DNA of 5,938 bases from an uncultured Planctomycetaceae bacterium (GTDB taxonomy: Bacteria; Planctomycetota; Planctomycetia; Pirellulales; JACPPG01). Location of the stretch: assembly GCA_945957305.1 (NCBI GenBank), contig CAMFLN010000239.1:1-5938 (forward strand), read 5' to 3'. Every line of letters starts with the position of its first letter. The first letter of the stretch is position 1. This document shows positions 1 through 5,817 of this stretch, piece after piece. A model generated the notes under the pieces. The model did not search any database. It saw only the letters and a program-made list of their open reading frames with translations, and was not told the origin of the DNA. The translations under genes were made by a program, and so were the position numbers.

Positions 1-39
1 ATGCGATCGTCGGCAGCGTCAGATGTGTATAAGAGACAG
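1..39. other. Illumina Nextera adapter remnant (non-genomic)
   Basis: Positions 21-39 read AGATGTGTATAAGAGACAG, the 19-base Tn5 mosaic end used in Nextera libraries. Positions 7-20 read TCGTCGGCAGCGTC, the read-1 tail that precedes the mosaic end in that adapter. Both match without mismatch and in the correct order. The six outer bases (ATGCGA) sit where the i5 index would be; from memory they equal the last six bases of index S522 (TTATGCGA). This is library-construction sequence left on a contig end, not part of the organism. The reading frame of the adjacent minus-strand gene stays open through it, so a gene caller may wrongly append about 13 residues. Confidence 0.97.
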
Positions 40-1028
40 ACTAGCACCGAGCCGTCCTGCAGATTGACCATCGAGGGGTAGGCGCCGCTGAGTGAGTCGA
101 TGCGGACGTTCGAACTCCAGGTCTTCGTCTCGTCCAAGCTGTAGTGCAGGCTGGTCGCTGGCTGACGATGGCCGAGCACAATGATGCCGTCCACGGTGCG
201 ATGCAAATAAGGGCAATGCCCCAGAAAGCCGATCTCGCGGGCGTCACTCCACTTACGTCCCTGGTCGCGCGAAATGCTATAGCACATTTGCTGGTCGCCA
301 TCGCCGCGCAACGCCGCGAACAGCCTGCCGTCCTTCAATTCGATGATGTCAGTTTCCGCAGCCAGCTTGCGGTCACCGCCGTTGATACGTTCGGGCTGCA
401 ACCAGGTGCGGCCGCCGTCCTCGCTCAGTGTGACCGCGCCCCCGGGCTTGCCGTGTTCCTGATGATACAGGCCCAGTATGTGCTTCCCGTTGGAAAGCTC
501 GCGCACCGGCGAGGAGCAATAGTATTCCCGTCCGGCAATACCGTGCGGCGTGGTCCACGTCTTGCCGCCGTCGGACGAGAAGATGATGAAACTGCCCAGT
601 CCGTAATAGGGTTCGCCGGGCTTCTCGGATTTGGCCAGCGAAAAAAATGTGCAGGCCAATCGACCGTCTTTTAGTTGTGCGATCGACGGATCCCGGTCAT
701 CGTGATCGCCGTCAAAAAGGATCTGCGGAGCACTCCAGCTGCGCCCTTCGTCACTACTGAGGGCGTAGCAAATCCGGCCGCCGCGCGGCAGCTGCGGCGA
801 CGGCAATGAGACATGTGCGTAACCGGCATAGAACACGCACATCAATTGCCCGTCGCTACGCCGGCAGATATCGGGAAAGGCCTCGTAGCCGCCGGCGCCG
901 GCGTTTTGACAAACGTGCTTGAACGGATGGCTGTCGCCGGACGTATCAGCCCTCCCCGACATGGGAGACCCAATGATGGCAATGAAGCTGAGGCCTATCG
1001 CGACGGCAAACTTAATAAATTGAATCAT
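40..1028 (-). CDS. Secreted sialidase-like BNR/Asp-box protein, 3' end missing
   Basis: An open frame runs from ATG at 1028 down to the adapter junction, giving 330 codons with no stop, so the C-terminus is missing. Residues 1-27 form a signal peptide (MIQFIKFAVAIGLSFIAIIG, then SPMSGRA before the predicted cut). Four Asp boxes (SxDxGxxW) are visible: SSDEGRSW at 91-98, SSDGGKTW at 151-158, SEDGGRTW at 202-209 and SRDQGRKW at 253-260. A fifth, SLDETKTW at 297-304, has lost its glycine. This spacing indicates a sialidase-type beta-propeller (BNR_2 family), acting outside the cytoplasm on sialylated or related glycans. Possible active-site residues are R112 (DDRDPS), E225 (AAETD), R241 (ALRGD), R288 (GHRQP) and Y317 (GAYPSM). 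The usual RIP-motif arginine near the N-terminus seems replaced by AFPDI (50-54), so true neuraminidase activity is uncertain. No clear Shine-Dalgarno site precedes the ATG. Confidence 0.9.
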
Positions 1029-1350
1029 TGGTGGCGTGCGGCTGGCTAATCGCCGCAGGAATCGTGTGCCAGAAATGCTCAATCCCGCGTCGCGCATACG
1101 CGCCGGGGGATGGGAGCGCCCTTGATCCCGCACAGCACGCCCGCGAGCTCGCCCGAGCGGTATGACGCGCATGGCATGGACCGTCTGCCCCACGCTGGCC
1201 GTAATTTCGCATATTTCGCACAAAAACGCGAGGTGGGCAGCCCGACGTCGTCGTCGCAGGGGCGTCTACTAAGCCGCTGGCCGCCGGACTAAACTGGTGC
1301 CAATCGTCCTTGACCCGGCTGTAGCCGATCCTCGCCTAGGAGCCCTCGCT
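1029..1350. other. Divergent intergenic region
   Basis: This 322-base stretch separates the minus-strand sialidase-like gene from the plus-strand ThuA-like gene, so it should hold both promoters. No reading frame in it looks like a protein. The only AT-rich island is around 1202-1226; it holds a tandem direct repeat, ATTTCGCA at 1204-1211 and 1213-1220. A short imperfect palindrome, CGGCT-gt-AGCCG, lies at 1316-1327. I could not assign convincing -35/-10 pairs on either strand. The ThuA frame stays open upstream to a GTG at 1297, but that start has no ribosome site and would bury the signal peptide. Confidence 0.6.
1337..1342 (+). promoter_or_regulatory. Shine-Dalgarno site fixing the ThuA-like start at GTG 1351
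   Basis: TAGGAG lies eight bases before the GTG at 1351. The translation from that GTG begins directly with a signal peptide. The longer in-frame alternative, GTG at 1297, has no comparable purine-rich site and would add 18 residues (PIVLDPAVADPRLGALA after the start) ahead of the hydrophobic core. Confidence 0.75.
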
Positions 1351-2391
1351 GTGTTGCATCGCTCGCTGCTCTCCGCCTGTTTCGTTCTGCTGTTGGGCCT
1401 GACGCTTTGCGCGAATCTCCGCGGAGCCGAGCAGCCCTTTGTGGTTTACGAGGGGAAAGAAGGCCCGGGGCATGGCAAGCACGTTGTACTCGTCAGCGGG
1501 GACGAAGAATATCGCTCGGAAGAAGCGCTGCCGCAGCTGGCCAAAATTCTTTCCGAGCGGCAGGGATGCAAGTGTACGGTCCTGTTTGCCGTCGATCCGG
1601 CGAGCGGCCAAATCGATCCGAATATTCGCACGAACATTCCGGGGCTGGCAGCTCTCCAAGATGCTGACCTGCTGGTGTTATTCACCCGCTTTCGCGAACT
1701 GCCAGACGATCAGATGAAGTATATCGCGGACTACGTCGAGTCCGGCCGTCCGATCGTGGCGCTGCGCACATCGACACACGCTTTTGACAACAAGGCGAGT
1801 GCGAAATACGCCCGCTATGCCTGGCAAAGCAAGGAGTGGGAGGGGGGCTTTGGGCGGCAGGTCTTGGGTGAAACGTGGATCAACCACCATGGCCATCATG
1901 GCAAGCAAAGCACGCGCGGGATCATTGCGCCGGGCATGCAAGATAACCCGATCTTGCGCGGCATCAAGGACGGCGATATCTGGGGACCCACGGACGTGTA
2001 TGGTGTTCGTTTGCCCCTTCCCGGGGATAGCCAGCCGCTGGTTTTGGGCCAGGTGCTGACAGGAATGCAGCCGGGCGATTCGCCCCTGGCCGGAGAGAAG
2101 AACGACCCCATGATGCCAGTGGCTTGGACCAAGACCTTTACGACTCCCTCTGGCAAGAAGGGCCGGGTCTTCACCACGACGATGGGCGCTTCCCAAGATT
2201 TGCTCAGCGAAGGAACACGCCGCATGTTGGTCAATGCCTGTCTCTGGGCGTTGGGGCTTGAAGACCAAATTCCGGCAAAGTCGAACGTCGATCTCGTCGG
2301 GCGCTACGAGCCGCACCCCTTCGGTTTTGGCACCGCGCAAAAGGGGATTAAGCCGTCTGATCACGTAGCAGGTGGCGATCGCAGCCCCTGA
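1351..2391 (+). CDS. Exported ThuA-like domain protein
   Basis: The product is 346 residues from GTG 1351. Residues 1-26 are a signal peptide (LHRSLLSACFVLLLGLTLCA core, predicted cut near RGA/EQ), so it acts in the periplasm or at the cell surface. The rest matches the ThuA-like family, which has a class I glutamine-amidotransferase-like fold: beta strand HVVLVSGDEEYRSEEALP (44-61), DADLLVLFTRFRELPDDQ (104-121), IADYVESGRPIVALRTSTHAF (125-145, an elbow with Thr where amidotransferases carry Cys), the histidine cluster HHGHHG (179-184), and a C-terminal VFTTTMGASQDL and NACLWALGL. ThuA was named for trehalose utilisation in rhizobia; planctomycete relatives are numerous, usually secreted, and their substrates are not established. 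The C-terminal tail YEPHPFGFGTAQKGIKPSDH is of a kind I associate with planctomycete members. The next gene starts nine bases after its stop, so the two are probably co-transcribed. Confidence 0.88.
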   Translation: MLHRSLLSACFVLLLGLTLCANLRGAEQPFVVYEGKEGPGHGKHVVLVSGDEEYRSEEALPQLAKILSERQGCKCTVLFAVDPASGQIDPNIRTNIPGLAALQDADLLVLFTRFRELPDDQMKYIADYVESGRPIVALRTSTHAFDNKASAKYARYAWQSKEWEGGFGRQVLGETWINHHGHHGKQSTRGIIAPGMQDNPILRGIKDGDIWGPTDVYGVRLPLPGDSQPLVLGQVLTGMQPGDSPLAGEKNDPMMPVAWTKTFTTPSGKKGRVFTTTMGASQDLLSEGTRRMLVNACLWALGLEDQIPAKSNVDLVGRYEPHPFGFGTAQKGIKPSDHVAGGDRSP

Positions 2392-2395
2392 GGAG
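2391..2395 (+). promoter_or_regulatory. Shine-Dalgarno site overlapping the ThuA-like stop codon
   Basis: AGGAG begins at the last base of the TGA stop of the upstream gene and sits five bases before the acetyltransferase ATG at 2401. The arrangement favours translational coupling: ribosomes ending on the ThuA-like gene are placed at the next start. Confidence 0.75.
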
Positions 2396-2400
2396 CAGCA

Positions 2401-2940
2401 ATGGTGCGGATCCGCGTGCGGAGCGAGCAGCCGGGAGATTATCCCGCGATTGATAATGTCGTGGCACAGGCCTTCGGCCGCGAGAGCGAGGCTCGCCTGG
2501 TTGCGGCGCTCCGTGACTCATCTGGGTTTTCCGCTGAATTGAGTCTGGTGGCGCTGCTAGAGGACCAGGTCATCGGTCACATCTTGTTCTCGTCGATAAT
2601 TGTTCGCTCACAGGAAGGGCCTGCCAGTCGCGCCTTGGCGCTCGCTCCATTGTCCGTGGCACCGCGGTGGCAGCGCCAAGGCATTGGGAAGCAATTAGTT
2701 TGGGCAGGACTCGAAGCCTGCGGCCAGAAGGGACCTGTTGCGGTCATCGTTGTAGGCCACCCTGAGTATTATCCGCAGTTCGGATTTCAGCCGGCGCGGT
2801 CACGAGGACTGGAAGCGCCCTTTCCCGTCCGCGACGCCGCTTTCATGGCGGTAATGGTTGAGTCGGGTAACAAGTCTTCCACGTGGCCCCCGGCGTTACA
2901 GGGTTTGGTTGAATACCCGGCTCCCTTCGGAATTGTGTGA
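2401..2940 (+). CDS. GNAT family N-acetyltransferase (YhbS-like)
   Basis: This 179-residue protein transfers an acetyl group from acetyl-CoA to an amine; the substrate cannot be read from the sequence. The GNAT fold is complete: N-terminal strand and helix with IRVRSEQPGDYPAIDNVVAQ (4-23), strand VALLEDQVIGHILFSS (50-65), then motif A, LSVAPRWQRQGIGKQL (84-99), in which QRQGIGK is the acetyl-CoA pyrophosphate loop. Next comes VAVIVVGHPEYYPQFGFQPA (113-132), the strand 5 and YYPQFGF signature typical of the COG3153 (YhbS-like) branch. The length is normal for that branch. There is no signal peptide or membrane segment, so it is cytoplasmic and the only non-exported product in the window. It sits nine bases behind the ThuA-like gene with an overlapping ribosome site. 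A functional link between the two is not obvious. Confidence 0.92.
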   Translation: MVRIRVRSEQPGDYPAIDNVVAQAFGRESEARLVAALRDSSGFSAELSLVALLEDQVIGHILFSSIIVRSQEGPASRALALAPLSVAPRWQRQGIGKQLVWAGLEACGQKGPVAVIVVGHPEYYPQFGFQPARSRGLEAPFPVRDAAFMAVMVESGNKSSTWPPALQGLVEYPAPFGIV

Positions 2941-3300
2941 CTCACGCACAGGCATTTTGGCCTCTTGTCTGAATCGCCCTTCTTTCCCAGTCTTTGGCCT
3001 GGATTGCTTGCTTTTTTGTAATTTTCTCACTTGTGCCTGTCTTATGAAGCGACTGAGCAGCGGGCGCGCCGCCGGACGCTTTCGAAGTTCAACACCGCTA
3101 GCGGCCTAGTAGTTTTCGGGCCGGACGGTGATCAACAGCCCGTTCGAGTTTTTGCGCTGGGGTAAAAATATCGGCGTCGAGGTGAAATTGGTCGAATGGG
3201 TTGAACAGATAAAACCCACGAAGATTGGGGGTTGATGGCACTATAGCTGGATTGAAAGATCATTCGCAGCATTCGCTTTGTTTGGGGGTGGATGCCCCGT

Positions 3301-3334
3301 CCGCCAAGGTCGCGTACGACCAAGTTTTTGGCGG
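3301..3334 (+). promoter_or_regulatory. Two-part hairpin in the leader of the haem-protein gene
   Basis: CCGCCAA (3301-3307) pairs with TTGGCGG (3328-3334), and directly inside it GGTCG (3308-3312) pairs with CGACC (3317-3321) around a four-base CGTA loop. The only unpaired part of the stem is a six-base bulge, AAGTTT (3322-3327), on the 3' side. Twelve base pairs in 34 bases is more than expected by chance. It ends 19 bases before the ribosome site of the next gene. It could be an mRNA leader structure, a protein-binding site, or a terminator without a full T-tract. Confidence 0.45.
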
Positions 3335-3353
3335 TGTGACACCATGGATTTGC

Positions 3354-3360
3354 AGGGAGG
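3354..3360 (+). promoter_or_regulatory. Strong Shine-Dalgarno site fixing the start at ATG 3371
   Basis: AGGGAGG lies ten bases before ATG 3371 (thirteen before the tandem ATG at 3374). The translation from there opens with a signal peptide. In-frame upstream starts at 3278 and 3344 lack such a site and would put a non-hydrophobic extension before the signal peptide. Confidence 0.75.
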
Positions 3361-3370
3361 GAAGAAAGTT

Positions 3371-4615
3371 ATGATGCGAAGATCATTGCCGCATGTCGCG
3401 GCATTATTGCTTGCCAGTGTGGTAGGTCGAGCCGAGGGGATGATGACTGATCAGCCTCCCGCTGACGGTAAACGCGAGGCGCTTGTGCGTCTGATGCCGG
3501 CCAAGAACGAGCAGCGTTTGCGCGACTATTTGCCGAAAGTGGCGGATGACGACGTGCAAGCAATCCTCGACGATCCGCAGTTGATCGTCTACACCGATCG
3601 CGAGATGCCCAAGGCTTACCAGTTTTGGGACGGCCAAATGCCCGGGGTGCATGATGCTAGCTACAACATTTCCGCCAACGGCAGCGAGCCGTTTGGCAAT
3701 GGCAACCGGGAGTTTCCCTGGGGAGCTCCGGCCGGCACCCATCGCACCAAGAATGTCTGGTCGTTCCGGTTTCTGCGCTTGCCGCGCGATGAGCAAGGCA
3801 AGGTGCATCCGGTCGTGTGGTACCAGGCACGACAGCAGGGGGATGGTCAGCGCGGCTACGGCTGGCGTTTTCCGGTCGGAGCCGTCGTCGGCGAAGTGTT
3901 GATGATGAAGGGGGCCGACGGGCGTGACTATTGTTTTGAATTGCGCGTTCGTTTCCGCGAAATCGACGACTGGGCGGTCGACGTCTTTCGACCCTTCCCG
4001 CGCGCGGGCGACCTCGCCACACGGATCAAGGAGCTGCGCCCCGATTGGGAGTCCCAGGCTCAGCTCAAGGAAGTTGTGGAGTTGCTTACGGCGCGGACCA
4101 ATCTTCCCGAGCGCAGGCTGGTGGATGACCATCCGCGCAAGACATTCCGCCAAGCGATGGGAGTTTACGTGCTCCCCTCTCTCGAAGACGATCAGCTCGT
4201 CAGCGCTTTGCTGACCAAGACCGCGTTCAAGTCAGCCTTGGGCGAATCCTGGGCTGAGGGTGCCAACGGTCCTGTCGCCGCCGCTCCGACGACCGAAGCG
4301 AAATTCCATATCGTGCCGGCCAAGTACGATGCTGGGTTTGTCGAAGTCGACAGGGCCTCGTGCGTGCGCTGCCATGAAACGACCAACCAACCGGTCAATA
4401 AGTTTCAGTCGGGACGCGATTGGTATGGCCGCATCCGCGGGTCTGACGGGATTTTTTCCTTCCATCCGTTCGATCCCAACTGCGTTAGTGGCAACGGCTA
4501 TACGCAGCCGGTGCGGATGCGCAATGAACTCGTGACGGCCGGCGTCATCGAAAGATACGACGCCAAGAAGCACGACAAGAAGCTCTATGCCCAGGTGCCT
4601 TACATCGTCGAGTAG
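3371..4615 (+). CDS. Exported protein with one c-type haem site, family not recognised
   Basis: The product is 414 residues. Residues 1-21 form a signal peptide (MMRRSLPHVAALLLASVVGR, cut after A21), sending it across the membrane, where c-type haem is attached. One CxxCH motif, CVRCH, lies at 331-335 near the C-terminus, followed by the aromatic-rich stretch WYGRIRGSDGIFSFHPFDP (351-369). M383 (QPVRM) is a candidate distal haem ligand, but this is inferred. The roughly 300 residues before the haem site are not a cytochrome fold I recognise: they hold many aromatic residues (WSFRFLRLPR at 130-139, YGWRFPVGAVVGEVLMM at 163-179, DDWAVDVFRPFPRAGD at 199-214) and read as a mainly beta domain. Cysteines 188 and 371 are outside the haem motif. 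The role could be electron transfer or a haem-dependent enzyme in the periplasm. A long leader lies upstream and a terminator begins 36 bases after the stop, so it looks monocistronic. Confidence 0.8.
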   Translation: MMRRSLPHVAALLLASVVGRAEGMMTDQPPADGKREALVRLMPAKNEQRLRDYLPKVADDDVQAILDDPQLIVYTDREMPKAYQFWDGQMPGVHDASYNISANGSEPFGNGNREFPWGAPAGTHRTKNVWSFRFLRLPRDEQGKVHPVVWYQARQQGDGQRGYGWRFPVGAVVGEVLMMKGADGRDYCFELRVRFREIDDWAVDVFRPFPRAGDLATRIKELRPDWESQAQLKEVVELLTARTNLPERRLVDDHPRKTFRQAMGVYVLPSLEDDQLVSALLTKTAFKSALGESWAEGANGPVAAAPTTEAKFHIVPAKYDAGFVEVDRASCVRCHETTNQPVNKFQSGRDWYGRIRGSDGIFSFHPFDPNCVSGNGYTQPVRMRNELVTAGVIERYDAKKHDKKLYAQVPYIVE

Positions 4616-4651
4616 TGCTTCGCAACGGTCCCGTGCTAGCTGACAGACATG

Positions 4652-4693
4652 GCCCGCGCCGCGATCTTGCCAAGGTCCGGCGCGGGCTTTTTT
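4652..4693 (+). terminator. Intrinsic terminator after the haem-protein gene
   Basis: GCCCGCGCC (4652-4660) pairs perfectly with GGCGCGGGC (4679-4687), followed at once by six T (4688-4693). The stem continues inward: G4661 pairs with C4678, C4662 bulges, and GATCTT (4663-4668) pairs with AAGGTC (4672-4677, one G-U pair) around a GCC loop. A 16-pair stem with a T-tract is a strong Rho-independent terminator. It separates the haem-protein gene from the next secreted-protein gene. Confidence 0.92.
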
Positions 4694-4839
4694 GCGCGCC
4701 TGAAGAAGCGGCTGCTAGCAAGCTTCGCCAGTTTGACCTTGACGGTCGCCGCAGAGCTCGTCACGATCCGCCGCGCGGAATTCTCCGCAGCACATGACTT
4801 GGACGGTTCCTTCGTCCCTCATTGGGAAAGCGGTGGATT

Positions 4840-5694
4840 ATGTCGCGCCTGACGTTCTTGTTGACCGTGCTCACGTGTGCCGCGTCGGCGACCTGGACCG
4901 CTGCCGCGCCGCCAGCGCGCGAGTGCCAATTCACTTATCGGCCTTTGGCCGTGGGGGACGAAGCACGCGAGACGCTCCGCTGTGCCATCGAGTTGAAGAC
5001 GATTCGCGCGGTCGACGGACAAGTGATCGATGTCGGCGATCAAACGGCGCTGCGCGAGGAGCAGACGCTCGTGACACGGCTTGCCACCGCGCCAGGCCAG
5101 ACGGCAAAAGCGCGGCTGACCTACGAAACTTCGGAGCAGACTTCAAAATCTCGCTTGCTCGATCCACAACAGACTGAGCGCCCCGTGGCCGGCAAGACCT
5201 ACATTGTCGTGCGACAAGGGGATGAACTAATCATTTCCGACCAGCAGGGTAAATCGCCGCCGGCCGAAGAGCGGCAAATTGTCGCCCGCACGCTCGATAG
5301 CCTGGGCCGGCCCAATCCCTTGGGCAAATTCTTTGACGGCCGTTCGATTGCGCTCGGAGAAACGGTGCAACTGCCACCCGAGTTCACCGAAAAGCTGCTC
5401 AGCGGGTGGGACGAGTCGCTGGCCAAGTTGCCGCTCGAAGTCATCTTGATGGGGACGGCGCAGCTCGACGGGCAGTTGTGCGCGATGTTTCATACTCCGC
5501 CCGGCGCTGGCAAACGCAATCCTGTCGAAGGGAAAATGCTGATCGAATTGGCGACGTGCCGCCTGGCAATGTTGGAACTGCGTGGCCCCGTTGCCCGCAC
5601 CGAGCGGCGCGGCCCACCCGGGGAAGAGTTCGACGTGCGCCACAAAGGCAAGCTGCAGATCGCGACGCATATCGAGCATATTCGTGTGAAATAG
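4840..5694 (+). CDS. Secreted protein of unknown function
   Basis: The product is 284 residues from ATG 4840. Residues 1-22 are a signal peptide (SRLTFLLTVLTCAASATW, cut near TAA/APP); no proper lipobox precedes C13, so it is probably soluble and exported, not a lipoprotein. The mature part alternates strands and turns: FTYRPLAVGDEARETLRCAI (31-50) and later KTYIVVRQGDELIISDQQGK look like a beta-sandwich or beta-barrel. A region naming a threshold-like turn, GRPNPLGKFFDGRSIALGE, follows. The layout resembles families such as DUF6263, but I cannot confirm that. No catalytic motif is visible. A TTG at 4822 would add six residues, but the ATG gives a normal signal peptide; the upstream GGGAAAG (4824-4830) is a modest ribosome site. 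It lies downstream of a strong terminator, so it needs its own promoter within 4694-4839. Confidence 0.75.
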   Translation: MSRLTFLLTVLTCAASATWTAAAPPARECQFTYRPLAVGDEARETLRCAIELKTIRAVDGQVIDVGDQTALREEQTLVTRLATAPGQTAKARLTYETSEQTSKSRLLDPQQTERPVAGKTYIVVRQGDELIISDQQGKSPPAEERQIVARTLDSLGRPNPLGKFFDGRSIALGETVQLPPEFTEKLLSGWDESLAKLPLEVILMGTAQLDGQLCAMFHTPPGAGKRNPVEGKMLIELATCRLAMLELRGPVARTERRGPPGEEFDVRHKGKLQIATHIEHIRVK

Positions 5695-5754
5695 CGGGCG
5701 CCTGGACGGTGTCCTCCGACCGGTCCCGGGTTCGCGAATTGCGTTGCATCGCTG

Positions 5755-5810
5755 AGCGAAGGCAGATAGCTTTAAAGGGGCTTCCTGCCTGCTATCCCGC
5801 CTTGTTCGCT
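5755..5810 (+). promoter_or_regulatory. Long imperfect hairpin ahead of the last gene
   Basis: AGCG (5755-5758) pairs with CGCT (5807-5810), AAGGC (5759-5763) with GCCTT (5799-5803) after a GTT bulge, and ATAGC (5766-5770) with GCTAT (5791-5795) across a small internal loop. That makes 14 pairs around a 20-base loop. It starts 61 bases after the stop of the secreted-protein gene and ends seven bases before the ATG at 5818. There is no T-tract, so it may be a leader structure of the last gene or a weak terminator of the gene before. In the mRNA it would sit over the ribosome-binding zone. Confidence 0.45.
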
Positions 5811-5817
5811 GAGAATT

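Larger units (their letters stand above)
2941..3370 (+). other. Long non-coding leader between the acetyltransferase and haem-protein genes
   Basis: No convincing gene lies in these 430 bases. The first part is unusually pyrimidine-rich (2975-3030), including a T6 run at 3012-3017, but I find no GC-rich stem just before it, so it is not a clear intrinsic terminator. A possible sigma-70-like promoter is TTGTAA at 3016-3021 and TCTTAT at 3040-3045 with an 18-base spacer, four of six matches in each; this is weak. The last part carries a hairpin at 3301-3334 and a strong ribosome site at 3354-3360. A 63-codon minus-strand frame at 3132-3323 has no family resemblance and is probably chance. Confidence 0.5.

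Noticed and set aside
21..39. Mosaic end as evidence for a natural Tn5-type transposon
   Set aside because: The 14 bases before it are the synthetic Nextera tail, which does not occur in natural Tn5, and there is no transposase or second end.
144..674. 176-codon plus-strand open frame
   Set aside because: It is antisense to the sialidase-like gene, whose frame has a signal peptide and repeated Asp boxes; the plus-strand translation has no recognisable family features.
1678..2364. 228-codon minus-strand open frame inside the ThuA-like gene
   Set aside because: GC-rich coding DNA often leaves long antisense frames open. The plus frame contains clear ThuA-like motifs over the same bases.
2941..3020. 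Terminator after the acetyltransferase, ending in the T6 run at 3012-3017
   Set aside because: Only four-pair stems can be drawn nearby (AGGC/GCCT and CCAG/CTGG), and none is GC-rich and adjacent to the T-run.
3132..3323. 63-codon minus-strand frame in the long leader
   Set aside because: No ribosome site or family resemblance, and it overlaps the hairpin at 3301-3334; likely chance.
3404..4153. 249-codon minus-strand open frame inside the haem-protein gene
   Set aside because: It is a shadow: the plus frame has a signal peptide, ribosome site, CxxCH motif and terminator, and the antisense product has no domain I recognise.
4733..4767. Tandem TTGACC/TTGACG as -35 boxes for the 4840-5694 gene
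   Set aside because: The boxes are good but the best -10 at a 17-base spacing, CACGAT (4762-4767), matches only three of six positions, so I do not call a promoter.
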